A stretch of 64,000 bases of DNA from Phototrophicus methaneseepsis. Its GTDB lineage: Bacteria > Chloroflexota > Anaerolineae > Aggregatilineales > Phototrophicaceae. A program made the position numbers and the translations under genes. The notes beneath the pieces were generated by a model, which was not told the origin of the DNA, searched no databases, and saw only the letters and a list, made by a program, of their open reading frames with translations. Below are positions 40,893-49,615 of this stretch, in pieces (the stretch's first letter is position 1; the number at the start of each line of letters is the position of its first letter). The stretch covers positions 5,456,001-5,520,000 of the forward strand of contig NZ_CP062983.1 in NCBI RefSeq assembly GCF_015500095.1, in the 5' to 3' direction.

Positions 40893-42014
40893 ATGGCTGA
40901 AGATCAGAGCTTTCGGTCAAACTATATGGAAGGCATTAACAAGTTCCAGGGATTACGGTCCCGTGCCTTCTGGCAAGATATGCTAGCACTCTTTCGCGGT
41001 AAATCCGCGGAGTTACTCAGTTTTGAAGAAATCCGCCAACGCTTGCGCCTGCGCGAAGAAAGTTATCGCGGGCTGCAAGATATTCCGGTGGATAAAATCG
41101 TCGGCAGCGTGGGCCGCTATAACGACTTTAGTCGCACATTCTTGCCCAAGAGCAACGATATGCGCGAGCGTTGGAGCCGTGTCTACGCCACAATGAACAG
41201 CATGCAGGGCGTCCCCCCGATTGAAGTGTTTAAGGTGGGTGATGCTTATTTCGTGCGTGATGGTAATCATCGCGTTTCTGTAGCGCGCCAGATTGGCAGC
41301 AAAACCATACAGGCCCATGTGACGGAGCTACCCAGCGCCTTCCATCTGGAGCCGGGTATGACGATGGCCGATGTAGAGCAAGCCGCCAACTATATCGCCT
41401 TCCTTGAAGAAACAGGCCTGCCCCAGACGCGACCGAACCATATCAACATGCAGCTTTCGGAGCCATCGCGCTACCCAGAGATGCTGGGCCATATTTACTT
41501 ACATGCCCAGGTCCTAGAGCGTACACGTGGCGAACCCGTCAGCATGGAAGAAGCCGCAGCGAATTGGTATGACAACGTCTTCCGGCCAGCGATTACGCTG
41601 ATCCGTAAGTACAATGTCCTGACGGAATCCGGCGAGGAGAATAAACGCACAGAGGGCGATCTTTACCTATGGATGGTGGACCATCTGCGGGACGTCCGTC
41701 GCCAATATGGCGCCGAAGCAGAAACGCGGAAGTTCAGCCATGCGTTGATCGACTATCTCACGGAGAAGAAGCTGGCTATCCCGCGTGATTTGCTGGATGA
41801 GAATGACAACTCCGTCATTCTATCGCGGGCACAGGTCATGGCGGCGATCCAACAGGCGACGACGAACAGCGACGCCCAATCCGACCATGAGGATGATGAA
41901 GCCGCAGATAGAACAGCAGGGCCGATAAACGAGCCACAAGACGAGGGCGACTATGAGCACGCATCTGAAGCGACATCAGAGGATGATTACTCAGATGACA
42001 TCGCTGCACAGTAG
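40893..42014 (+). CDS. ParB/sulfiredoxin-fold protein with a DUF4032-like region
   Basis: A 373-residue protein. Residues about 60-135 have a ParB/Srx-type signature: VDKIVGSVGRYNDF, VEVFKV-like strand, then YFVRDGNHRVSVARQIGSKTIQAHV with the G-N-H-R-V-S motif. The following helical part (about 150-320) resembles DUF4032. The C-terminal 50 residues are acidic and low in complexity (EDDEAADRT, EATSEDDYSDD). GAGG 6 bases before ATG 40893 supports this start over a TTG two codons earlier. The Srx-like fold could bind nucleotide or act as a nuclease; DNA partition is unlikely because no parA is present. Confidence 0.78.
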   Translation: MAEDQSFRSNYMEGINKFQGLRSRAFWQDMLALFRGKSAELLSFEEIRQRLRLREESYRGLQDIPVDKIVGSVGRYNDFSRTFLPKSNDMRERWSRVYATMNSMQGVPPIEVFKVGDAYFVRDGNHRVSVARQIGSKTIQAHVTELPSAFHLEPGMTMADVEQAANYIAFLEETGLPQTRPNHINMQLSEPSRYPEMLGHIYLHAQVLERTRGEPVSMEEAAANWYDNVFRPAITLIRKYNVLTESGEENKRTEGDLYLWMVDHLRDVRRQYGAEAETRKFSHALIDYLTEKKLAIPRDLLDENDNSVILSRAQVMAAIQQATTNSDAQSDHEDDEAADRTAGPINEPQDEGDYEHASEATSEDDYSDDIAAQ

Positions 42015-42059
42015 ACGAACGCCCGACTACACAGCCAGCAACTCAAGCCAAACACAGTG

Positions 42060-42097
42060 AATCGGCCAGGATCATATACCTGGCCGATTTGCTTTTT
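42060..42097 (+). terminator. Terminator of the ParB-like gene
   Basis: AATCGGCCAGG (42060-42070) pairs perfectly with CCTGGCCGATT (42079-42089), loop ATCATATA, then TTGCTTTTT. Confidence 0.9.
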
Positions 42098-42173
42098 ACC
42101 CATTCCTGAAGGCACTAACACGAGAGCGCTCATCGACAGAACCTTGCTGCCAATCTCGCCAGCAATCGCTATC

Positions 42174-42201
42174 AAAAAAGCCACCCTGTAGGGCGGCTTT
42201 T
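42174..42201 (-). terminator. Terminator of the PAP2-like gene
   Basis: AAAAGCC (42176-42182) pairs with GGCTTTT (42195-42201), with an inner CCC/GGG. On the minus strand it is followed by TTTTTT, about 35 bases after the stop. Confidence 0.88.
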
Positions 42202-42234
42202 GAGTATCGTTTGAAAAGCGCGCTATTGGCACGC

Positions 42235-42861
42235 TCACAACATCAGCAGGATGACCGTTGGCACCAACCCACCCATCAGCGTACCAGCCAGCACCTGTGC
42301 CGGCGTGTGACGCTTCAACTCCAGACGAGCTGCAGCAACCAGGGCAATCACAGGTATCAGCATCAAACCAAGCCCGGATGAAAATAGCGTGCTAACGGCA
42401 ACGGTTGCGGCGGTGATGCTCATCATGTGCATGCTAATCTGCCAGAAGAGCGTAATCGACAGCATCAATACCGTCTGAACCAGAGCAATAAACGTCAGCA
42501 GGACAAAAACAGGCGGGGCCGTTAACTGAATCGCAAGAGACAATGCCAGGAAAGCACATCCAACCGTAATCAGCATCGGGATGAAGCGTTCTTTACGCTG
42601 CTTCATGTGGATATCACCGATTTTGCCACGCCAAACCATGAACCCAACATATACAATAGGCAGCAAACAGATCAGGAGGCCAAACTCCGCCGCCCAGAAC
42701 AACCCTTCCGCCAAGCTGTCTGTATAACGCATGCCCACCATCAGCCCAACAATCGCCCAGACAACAGGCGGACTGATCACATCGGAAACCACACGCGCCC
42801 AGGAAACGGATTTTGGTCTAAGAAAGGCTGTTCGCCGTTTAATATCGGAAAGACTTGCCAT
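42235..42861 (-). CDS. PAP2-like phosphatase-family membrane protein
   Basis: A product of about 208 residues with five to six hydrophobic segments. The last third matches the end of PAP2 membrane phosphatases: FWQISMHMMSITAATVAVSTLF (the S-x-H position), then AARLELKRHTPAQVLAGTLMGG, with Arg and the second active His in KRHT. The N-terminal PAP2 motif K-x6-RP is not clear, so activity is uncertain. ATG 42861 is taken as the start; a GTG at 42891 would add ten residues and neither has a strong ribosome site. A lipid or prenyl diphosphate substrate is possible. A terminator follows. Confidence 0.7.
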   Translation of the reverse strand: MASLSDIKRRTAFLRPKSVSWARVVSDVISPPVVWAIVGLMVGMRYTDSLAEGLFWAAEFGLLICLLPIVYVGFMVWRGKIGDIHMKQRKERFIPMLITVGCAFLALSLAIQLTAPPVFVLLTFIALVQTVLMLSITLFWQISMHMMSITAATVAVSTLFSSGLGLMLIPVIALVAAARLELKRHTPAQVLAGTLMGGLVPTVILLML

Positions 42862-43162
42862 GCAGCTCACTTTTCTGCTGGTATTATCCACCTTATCTGG
42901 AGATAAGGCGTCGATCTAACTTATATGACGCTGAAAATATATTATGGTTCAAATCTCAGGTGCGGTACCTTAAGTTGCAACATCTTCAGATGCAATGTAT
43001 CAAGGTCGCCTACAACATAAACAAACAGTGTGATGAGTATATCATGAATCGGTTAAGACTCCGTTAGGTCTGGATAGATTCGCAAAAATAGAGACGAATT
43101 GATAGTTACAACATGCATTACAACACGCGGTATGATAGGCGTTATTGTAGAAGGATAAACAC

Positions 43163-43765
43163 ATGAATGATGAACAAACCGCTCAGCTTAGCAGCAAATG
43201 GACAATCCCGACCTATGCGCAAAAAATGCTCTGGGTAGAAAGCCAATCCGGCAGTACCCAGGCAGAAGGGGAAAATGGGCTGTTCACGTTGGATGTACCA
43301 GAGCGCGTGGTTACATTGCGATGGGGTGGTGAAGAAGGCCCGCTCCTGACGCAACTTGCCTGGCAGCCCGATAATCTCGACTGGGATGGCAGCGTGCGCA
43401 TCGGTGGGATGGTGGATGCCATCCACATGGCAGCATGGCCCGGCCTCGATATGGCAATCGCCATAGTGCATATCGGCGGCCAACCCTTGCTACCCAAGAC
43501 CGTGCCCTTCCAACCAGCGACAGCCCGCCAGCGCATGCCTTATCCTGAGCCAGATTGGTTCGATGGGTTTGATGAAGAAACAGAATTTGGCTATACAACA
43601 TGGCTCGTCAGCGAAGAAAGCTCGCTCTATATGCTGCTGCACGACGCCATGAGCAGCAAGTTACCCGTTCACGTCTATGGTCAACTGGCCGATGAAGACC
43701 AGGGCTGGCACCCGTACATCGCCCTGCCGATTTTGTTACAGGCGGTGACGGTCTTCTCGCCATAG
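43163..43765 (+). CDS. Hypothetical protein
   Basis: A 200-residue soluble protein. AGAAGGAT lies a few bases before ATG 43163. The middle is rich in strands (GLFTLDVPERVVTLRWGGEEGPLLTQLAW, AIVHIGGQPL) with tryptophans in WPGLD and PDWFDGF. The C-terminal part (TTWLVSEESSLYMLLHDAM, PVHVYGQL, ALPILLQAVTVFS) is mixed helix and strand. No signal peptide, membrane helix or known motif was recognised. It is a single-gene unit. Confidence 0.6.
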   Translation: MNDEQTAQLSSKWTIPTYAQKMLWVESQSGSTQAEGENGLFTLDVPERVVTLRWGGEEGPLLTQLAWQPDNLDWDGSVRIGGMVDAIHMAAWPGLDMAIAIVHIGGQPLLPKTVPFQPATARQRMPYPEPDWFDGFDEETEFGYTTWLVSEESSLYMLLHDAMSSKLPVHVYGQLADEDQGWHPYIALPILLQAVTVFSP

Positions 43766-43812
43766 GCAACCAGAAAGCGCCCTCAGAAACACAAGTCAGA
43801 ATGCGGCAACGT

Positions 43813-43838
43813 AAAAGGCACAGCCTTAAGCTGTGCCC
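43813..43838 (-). terminator. Terminator of the OsmC gene
   Basis: GGCACAGC (43817-43824) pairs with GCTGTGCC (43830-43837), loop CTTAA. On the minus strand TTTTAC follows, about 40 bases after the OsmC stop. Confidence 0.75.
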
Positions 43839-43879
43839 TGAATGCTCTAGAAAAAGGATCCAGAAAAAGGAAAGATCGG

Positions 43880-44302
43880 CTAGCTGACCAGCTTGGCGCT
43901 GACAGTCATCGGGACGGCAGAGAGCGCACGACTGATAATGCAGCTATCTTTCGTATCTTCAGCAAATTTCTGGAAGGTGGCCTCATCAATACCCGGCACC
44001 TTCGCCTCTGTCACCAGTTCAATGCCCGTAATCGTCGGGCCATTATCGCTCTGGCGCAACTGAACTTTGGCTTCAGTATCGACATATTCCGCCGGGGTTC
44101 CATTACGTTCCAGGGCGGCGTTCAGGGCCATACTAAAACAGCCAGAATGCGCTGCCGCGATAAGTTCTTCAGGATTCGTCCCCGTGCCTTCTTCGAACCG
44201 CGTACTGAAGCTGTATTGATGATCGCCAAGGCTGGTCGAGAGCGTGCCCTTACCTTCCTTGAGCGTGCCTTCCCATTTTGCAGATGCAGACCGTACTGCC
44301 AT
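43880..44302 (-). CDS. OsmC-family organic hydroperoxide reductase
   Basis: A 140-residue thiol peroxidase. ATG 44302 is preceded by AGGAGG, which rules out the longer frame. SASAKWEGTLKEGKGTL is the usual start, and the two redox cysteines are C55 in AAHSGCFSMAL and C121 in DSCIISRAL. GTNPEELIAAAH is the OsmC signature. It reduces organic hydroperoxides with a dithiol donor. A single-gene unit with its own terminator; a stress regulator is not adjacent. Confidence 0.95.
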   Translation of the reverse strand: MAVRSASAKWEGTLKEGKGTLSTSLGDHQYSFSTRFEEGTGTNPEELIAAAHSGCFSMALNAALERNGTPAEYVDTEAKVQLRQSDNGPTITGIELVTEAKVPGIDEATFQKFAEDTKDSCIISRALSAVPMTVSAKLVS

Positions 44303-44419
44303 TTGTGTTCCTCCTGAAAGCATATTTCTACTGCGCTTACTATACCTTGCTGACGAAGCGTAGAGCGGAATTTTCACCAGACCTTAAGCGCAATACTCAT
44401 CCCTTGCTTAATAATAAGC

Positions 44420-45583
44420 TTAATTACAGGCAGATTCTCCTGTGAACGCAGCAGGTGACCAGATCGCAGGCGTATTGCCGAGCGTCAGCTCATCGAGGCG
44501 TTCCGTCTGGCGCGTCTCCAAATCCACAATGAGCAGTTCATAGGCGCTGCGCATTGCCAGATAGCGCCCGTCTGGGCTGAAGCGCGGATAGTCCGCATAG
44601 TTCATCGCAAGTTCTTCCAGATACAGCGTCGCATCATTGTCTGCACTGCCGATCAGCGGCACCCGCCACAGCCGATTGGGCGTCGTCTCGCGGAAGTCGC
44701 GCAAGGCCCCGATCATAGCCGAACTATCCGGCAACCACGTTAGATCCAGCACCAGATGCCATTGATAGCTGAGCTGTGTCGGGATGCTGTTGGGCGATGT
44801 GCCGATCATCCACAGGGTGTCATTATTGCCACTGGGCGAGAAAACAAACCCCACCAGATCACCATCTGGCGACCAGCGCGGCATACTGACGCTGCCCGTC
44901 GGGAAAGACGTCAGCGGATATTTGGTTTCACCATCCGCGCTAACCACCCAGGCATCCGCTTCATTGAGGGTCGTCAGCGTGGGCGGCGTCTGGCCAGGGA
45001 GCGGCTCCGTCGTGGGAACTGCCGTTGCAAACACCGTTGCCCCGGCAATACGGTCCTCATAGCTGACGTATAGCAGCCATGTGCCATCCGGCGACCAAAT
45101 CGGCGTGTATTCGCTCCCGGTCACACTATAGAACGTGGGGGTACCACCCGCCTGCGGCACCCAGGCAATGTGGGTCGTACGCTCATCGCCATCATAGCGA
45201 ATCATCGTGAAGGCAATCGGCCCCTGGGGCGACCAATCCGGCTCCCAGACGCCCCACGTGCCAGGGGCATCCTCTTCATAAGTGACCATCTGCTGCATAT
45301 CACTGCCATCGAGCTTGGCACTATAAAGCTGTGCCAACCCGGTCCCCTGCGCCATAGTGAACAAAATCCGGCAGCCATCCGGCGAAAAATCCCACACATG
45401 ATGATCTGCGTTGCCAAAATTCAACTCGCGGTAAGTCGCGCGGGCCATGTCATAGAGCAGAATCCGATCCTGCTCGACGGTATTCATCGCCAGCAATGGC
45501 CCTTCTAAAGGCAAATCAGCCTGGGCATGCGCAAGGCTCAGCGGGATGAGCAGGCAAAATAAGATGAGAAGCGTCTTCTTCAT
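44420..45583 (-). CDS. Secreted TolB-like beta-propeller protein
   Basis: A 387-residue exported protein. MKKTLLILFCLLIPLSLAHAQ (1-21) is a classical signal peptide, which fixes ATG 45583. The rest is a series of PD40 units: WDFSPDGCRILFTMAQG, EPDWSPQGPIAFTMIRYDG, TPIWSPDGTWLLYVSYED, MPRWSPDGDLVGFVFS, YPRFSPDGRYLAMRS. It resembles the WD40-like propeller of TolB without the N-terminal TolB domain. No catalytic residues are seen; it probably binds a ligand or protein outside the membrane. A related propeller follows at 60 kb. Confidence 0.87.
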   Translation of the reverse strand: MKKTLLILFCLLIPLSLAHAQADLPLEGPLLAMNTVEQDRILLYDMARATYRELNFGNADHHVWDFSPDGCRILFTMAQGTGLAQLYSAKLDGSDMQQMVTYEEDAPGTWGVWEPDWSPQGPIAFTMIRYDGDERTTHIAWVPQAGGTPTFYSVTGSEYTPIWSPDGTWLLYVSYEDRIAGATVFATAVPTTEPLPGQTPPTLTTLNEADAWVVSADGETKYPLTSFPTGSVSMPRWSPDGDLVGFVFSPSGNNDTLWMIGTSPNSIPTQLSYQWHLVLDLTWLPDSSAMIGALRDFRETTPNRLWRVPLIGSADNDATLYLEELAMNYADYPRFSPDGRYLAMRSAYELLIVDLETRQTERLDELTLGNTPAIWSPAAFTGESACN

Positions 45584-45843
45584 AACCGACAATCCATGTG
45601 TCATCGCAAATAGACGTGATCGCAAACCAGGTAGTCCTACCCGGCAAGCTCTTTTGATTATAGCGAGCATTGCCCATTTGCGCGGTGTGACGCCGCATGA
45701 AATACTGCCGTAATAGACATCGCCCCCAAAGCAGCATACAATCTGAGCTATGGCAAACAACACTCAGAGTGCGCTCGTCCGCTGTCGCAGCGGCGGTTAA
45801 GCGTCAACCCACCCTCTAACTTCATATCCGCAACACCTTAGCT

Positions 45844-45874
45844 GCCCCCGGAATGACCGGGCGGGGCGTTTTTG
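45844..45874 (+). terminator. Isolated terminator/attenuator hairpin before an MFS gene
   Basis: GCCCC...CCGG (45844 on) pairs with CCGG and GGGGC up to 45867, with a small bulge and loop AATGA, then GTTTTTG. No plus-strand gene lies upstream that it would terminate. It stands 64 bases before ATG 45938 of the MFS gene, so it is a candidate leader attenuator. Confidence 0.55.
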
Positions 45875-45937
45875 CGTTCCTGGGTGCCATCGCCAAACCC
45901 CTATCAACCAACAACTTCATATCTCAAGGAGCACCTT

Positions 45938-47167
45938 ATGCTGTCAAAAGCGTTCCCGCGCCGCATGACCGTCTTCGTGTTGGTCATGCTCCTCGTCGAA
46001 TTTCTGGATGAATTCACGTTTGGCGTCACAGAGACGGCCTGGCCGTTCATCCGCAATGAGCTGGACCTGAATTATGCACAGATCGGTTTGCTGATCGGTA
46101 TACCCCTCTTTTTGGCGAACTTCATTGAGCCTATTTTCGGCTTGCTGGCGGATACACCTCGGCGGCGGCTGGTGATGGTCGGCGGTGGCATCATGTACGG
46201 CGTGGCGCTGTTATGGGTCGCATCCAGCCAATCTTACGCCATGATGATGCTGGCATTGATCCTGTTGATGCCTGCATCTGGTGCTTTCATTGGCACAGCC
46301 CAGGCCAGCCTGATGGACCATGAGCCAGACCGTCACGACCAGAATATGGCCCGCTGGACCTTCGCCGGGTCTGTTGGCATGGTGATAGGCCCGCTGGCGC
46401 TGGGTGCTTTCTTGCTCATCGGCTCCGGCTGGCGGCCTCTGCTGGTGCTCATTGGCGGGCTGATGATGCTGGCGGCCTTCATCGTCTGGCGGCTGCCCGC
46501 AAACGCCGCCCTCAGAAGCCATGCCAGTGACGCAGACGACGCAGGCGAGCCAGAGTATGGCTTGATGGATAACGCTCGTCTCGCATTGGGCGCGCTCAAA
46601 CGTCCGGCGATCTGGCGATGGCTCATCCTGCTGCAATTCAGTGATTTGATGCTCGATGTGCTCTTTAGCTATCTGGCGCTGTACTTCGTCGATGTCGTCG
46701 GCGTAGGCGAAGCCCAGGCCGGGTTGGCCGTTGCGGTCTGGTCCAGCGTTGGCTTGCTGGGCGATTTCTTGCTCATCCCCCTATTGGAGCGCATTCAGGG
46801 GCTGGCCTATCTGCGCATCAGCGTCGTCGCAGAGCTCATCCTATACCCCGCCTTTCTGCTTGTCGATGATATCACGTTGAAGCTGGTCATCCTGGGTATC
46901 ATTGGCCTCTTTAATGCTGGCTGGTACGCCATCCTCTCCGGTAAGCTGTACTCGGCATTGCCCGGTCAGAGCGGCATCGCCCTGACATTGGGCAACGTCG
47001 GGGGCCTGTTCGGCAGCCTGATCCCGGCGCTGGTGGGGATTGTGGCGTCGCACTATGGCTTGCAGGCGGCTATGTGGGTGATGCTCGCTGGCCCGGTTGT
47101 GCTATTCATTGGCTTACCCTGGCGCACAGATAAGCCCATAAAGCTAGAAGAAAGCGCCGCAAAATGA
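45938..47167 (+). CDS. MFS transporter
   Basis: A 409-residue protein with about 12 transmembrane helices in two halves and a charged central loop (SHASDADDAGEPEYG). The first-loop MFS motif G-x-LAD---RR is visible as GLLADTPRRRLVM. ALYFVDVVGVGEAQAGLAVAVW and GWYAILSGKLYSALPGQ belong to the second half. AAGGAG precedes ATG 45938. Substrate cannot be read; drug or metabolite export is typical. The preceding hairpin suggests regulation at the leader level. It is followed by a GH13 gene after 94 bases in the same direction. Confidence 0.92.
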   Translation: MLSKAFPRRMTVFVLVMLLVEFLDEFTFGVTETAWPFIRNELDLNYAQIGLLIGIPLFLANFIEPIFGLLADTPRRRLVMVGGGIMYGVALLWVASSQSYAMMMLALILLMPASGAFIGTAQASLMDHEPDRHDQNMARWTFAGSVGMVIGPLALGAFLLIGSGWRPLLVLIGGLMMLAAFIVWRLPANAALRSHASDADDAGEPEYGLMDNARLALGALKRPAIWRWLILLQFSDLMLDVLFSYLALYFVDVVGVGEAQAGLAVAVWSSVGLLGDFLLIPLLERIQGLAYLRISVVAELILYPAFLLVDDITLKLVILGIIGLFNAGWYAILSGKLYSALPGQSGIALTLGNVGGLFGSLIPALVGIVASHYGLQAAMWVMLAGPVVLFIGLPWRTDKPIKLEESAAK

Positions 47168-47261
47168 GCGAATCAAGAAGAAAGAAAACGATCGCAGGCC
47201 ACTCCGGTAAAATGAGGTTACAGCGTATATAGCCTACACATGAACGAGAGGGAGCGCACCG

Positions 47262-48572
47262 ATGCCTGACCTGAGCGTGTACCAACCATCACCCTATGTG
47301 AAGATCAAACACCCGGAATGGACGAAGAACGCGACGATCTACCAAATCAATACGCGCCAGTTCACGCCAGAGGGGACATTCAAAGCTGCGGAGGCCCATC
47401 TACCCCGCTTAAAAGCCCTAGGGGCTGATATTCTGTGGCTGATGCCCGTGCACGAAATTGGCGAGAAAAACCGTAAAGGCACATTAGGCAGCCCCTATTC
47501 CGTGAAAGATTACTACAGCGTAAATGCCGAGTTTGGCACCCTGGAAGACCTGAAGCATTTCATCAAGGCGGCCCATGAACAGGGCCTGTATGTCATTCTG
47601 GATTGGGTCGCAAACCATACCGCGTGGGATAACAATCTCGTAGAAGAACACCCGGATTGGTACGTGCGTGGCTGGCACGGGGACTTCAGCCCGACGCCCT
47701 GGTGGGATTGGCAGGACATCATCGACCTGAATTATGACCTGCCAGAAGTCCGGCAGTATATGACGGAAGCCATGAAATACTGGGTCGCTGAGGTCGATGT
47801 CGATGGGTATCGCTGTGATGTGGCCGGGTTTGTGCCGACGGACTTCTGGAACCAGGTGCGCAAAGAACTGGATGCGATCAAGCCCGTGTTTATGCTAGCT
47901 GAATGGGAATCGCGCGATTTGCACGCCCAGGCCTTCGATATGACCTATGCCTGGAGCTGGAACGAAGCCGTTCACCACATCGCCATGGGCAAGGCGGATG
48001 TCAACAGTCTGTATGTGTATTATTCCTGGAATGAGAAGGCTTACCCGCAGGATATTATGCGCATGACCTTCGTCAGCAACCACGATCATAACGCCTGGGA
48101 AGGCACACAGTACGAGCGCTTCGGCGACTGCCTGGAAGCCGCAATTGTGCTCTCTGTGGTCAGTGAAGGTATGCCCTTGCTCTACAATGGCGACGAAGCG
48201 GGCAATCCCAGGCGACTAGCGTTTTTCGAAAAAGACCCCATCGAATGGCGAGAAGACAAAATTGGCGATCTATATGCCGACCTGTTCAAGCTCAAAAAGG
48301 CAAATACCGCCTTATGGAATGCGGCCTGGGGTGCGCGTATGGTCCAGGTTGCCAATAGTGCGCCGCTCAAAGTCCTGAGCTTCGTACGGCAGAATGAGCA
48401 AGACAAAGTCTTCGCCGTGTTCAACTTTTCAGATCAGGAAGAAGTCGTCACGCTGCTCGGCAGGCTCTACTATGGCAGCTATACGGAGTACTTCACCGAT
48501 GAACCTGTCGAATTGGGCGAAGCCGCCAAGCTGACACTGCCGCCCTGGGGATATAAAGTATTCGTGAAATAA
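47262..48572 (+). CDS. GH13-family alpha-glucan hydrolase/transferase
   Basis: A 436-residue alpha-amylase-superfamily enzyme with no signal peptide, so probably cytosolic. The four conserved regions are DWVANHT (region I), DGYRCDVAG with nucleophile D186 (II), AEWES with acid/base E214 (III) and SNHDHN with H284 and D285 (IV). The TIM barrel is followed by a short C-terminal beta domain (KVFAVFNFSDQEEVVTLLG). The size and region III fit a maltogenic amylase or alpha-glucosidase-like enzyme acting on short oligosaccharides. GAGGGAG precedes ATG 47262. A terminator follows. Confidence 0.93.
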   Translation: MPDLSVYQPSPYVKIKHPEWTKNATIYQINTRQFTPEGTFKAAEAHLPRLKALGADILWLMPVHEIGEKNRKGTLGSPYSVKDYYSVNAEFGTLEDLKHFIKAAHEQGLYVILDWVANHTAWDNNLVEEHPDWYVRGWHGDFSPTPWWDWQDIIDLNYDLPEVRQYMTEAMKYWVAEVDVDGYRCDVAGFVPTDFWNQVRKELDAIKPVFMLAEWESRDLHAQAFDMTYAWSWNEAVHHIAMGKADVNSLYVYYSWNEKAYPQDIMRMTFVSNHDHNAWEGTQYERFGDCLEAAIVLSVVSEGMPLLYNGDEAGNPRRLAFFEKDPIEWREDKIGDLYADLFKLKKANTALWNAAWGARMVQVANSAPLKVLSFVRQNEQDKVFAVFNFSDQEEVVTLLGRLYYGSYTEYFTDEPVELGEAAKLTLPPWGYKVFVK

Positions 48573-48615
48573 AGTATCCGTGAAATGATACGGACCACAA
48601 AACCACCTGGATGAT

Positions 48616-48644
48616 AGAAAGATCGGAATTACCGATCTTTCTTT
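48616..48644 (+). terminator. Terminator of the GH13 gene
   Basis: AGAAAGATCGG (48616-48626) pairs perfectly with CCGATCTTTCT (48632-48642), loop AATTA, then TTG. The symmetric arms with A and T runs could also end the minus-strand APH gene. Confidence 0.8.
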
Positions 48645-48698
48645 GCATACTTTCTATGCACACTTTGTGGTTTTGTGGTGCTGTTTTTAGCTTAAGAG

Positions 48699-49478
48699 CT
48701 AGAAGAACTCATCCAGCAGGGTATAAAAGTGCAGCTTAGCCGCATCGGGTTTGATGCCATACGCATCGAACAGAAGCGGCACATAAGGCTTGCCCCAATT
48801 CATGGCGAGGCTGCGCGCTGTCAGCGCCAGGTCTGTATAACGGTCGCTGATACCTGCCCGGCCCAGGTCCACAAAGCCACTGACTTGCATCGTCGCCGGA
48901 TCAATCAGCATATTCGGCAGGCAAAAATCCCCATGCGTCAGCACAAGGTCTTCGCCGGCGGGGCGGTTGCGCAGTAGTTCATCGTAGAGTGCTGAGGCAC
49001 TGCGTCCCTGCCACTGCGGCTCAAAATCATCCATATCAATGAGCTGCTTCACCATCCGCTGACGTGCTTCTGCGATCTGGACCTCGCGGCGCTGGTCAAA
49101 AGGACAATCTTGTATGGGCACAGCATGAAACTGCCTGAGCCCGGCGGCCAAAGCTTTAACCACGTGGGAAATACGATCCTGAAAAGCAGCATCACAGGCA
49201 ATCTTGCCGGGAACGGCATGCATCAGCAGGTAAGCACCCTGCTCATTTATCGCAAAATCGATCACCTCAGGCACTGGCAAATAAGCCCCTAACCATCGCA
49301 TACGTGCGGCTTCGGATTCAAGCTGTGCTGCCTGCTCTGGCATCGCCGTCTTGAGGTAACACGTTGTCTGGCCCTTGGTCAGGAGGTAAACAGCATTGCC
49401 TGAGAGGCCCATTTCGTCCTTTTCCCAGGTAAAACCAGTCACTTGTAGGGCAATCGGTGGGGGCAACAACATGTCCAT
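48699..49478 (-). CDS. APH(3')-like aminoglycoside phosphotransferase
   Basis: A 259-residue kinase of the APH fold, close in layout to aminoglycoside 3'-phosphotransferases. The nucleotide lysine is in TTCYLKTAM, the catalytic loop is [12 protein letters not shown], and the metal site follows as [24 protein letters not shown], nearly the APH(3') signature G-x-DCGR-G-x-DRY-D. The C-terminus (FYTLLDEFF) matches the usual YxLLDEF ending. It lies among housekeeping genes with no mobile element, so it looks like a resident homologue; whether it phosphorylates aminoglycosides or another sugar is open. Confidence 0.88.
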   Translation of the reverse strand: MDMLLPPPIALQVTGFTWEKDEMGLSGNAVYLLTKGQTTCYLKTAMPEQAAQLESEAARMRWLGAYLPVPEVIDFAINEQGAYLLMHAVPGKIACDAAFQDRISHVVKALAAGLRQFHAVPIQDCPFDQRREVQIAEARQRMVKQLIDMDDFEPQWQGRSASALYDELLRNRPAGEDLVLTHGDFCLPNMLIDPATMQVSGFVDLGRAGISDRYTDLALTARSLAMNWGKPYVPLLFDAYGIKPDAAKLHFYTLLDEFF

Positions 49479-49615
49479 GAGCTAATTCTCAAGTTTCTTT
49501 ACTGGAACTGTAATATTTTTGCGGTATCGTTGGCGCATTCGTTACGGGACGGTATATGTCGTCCACATGCTGTTTACACCAACCTACACGACAATTTTAT
49601 CATGAAGTGCCACCT

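Noticed and set aside
40694-40900. A 68-codon frame in the gap before the ParB-like gene
   Set aside because: No ribosome site, unusual His/Arg-rich composition, and overlap with the start of the real gene.
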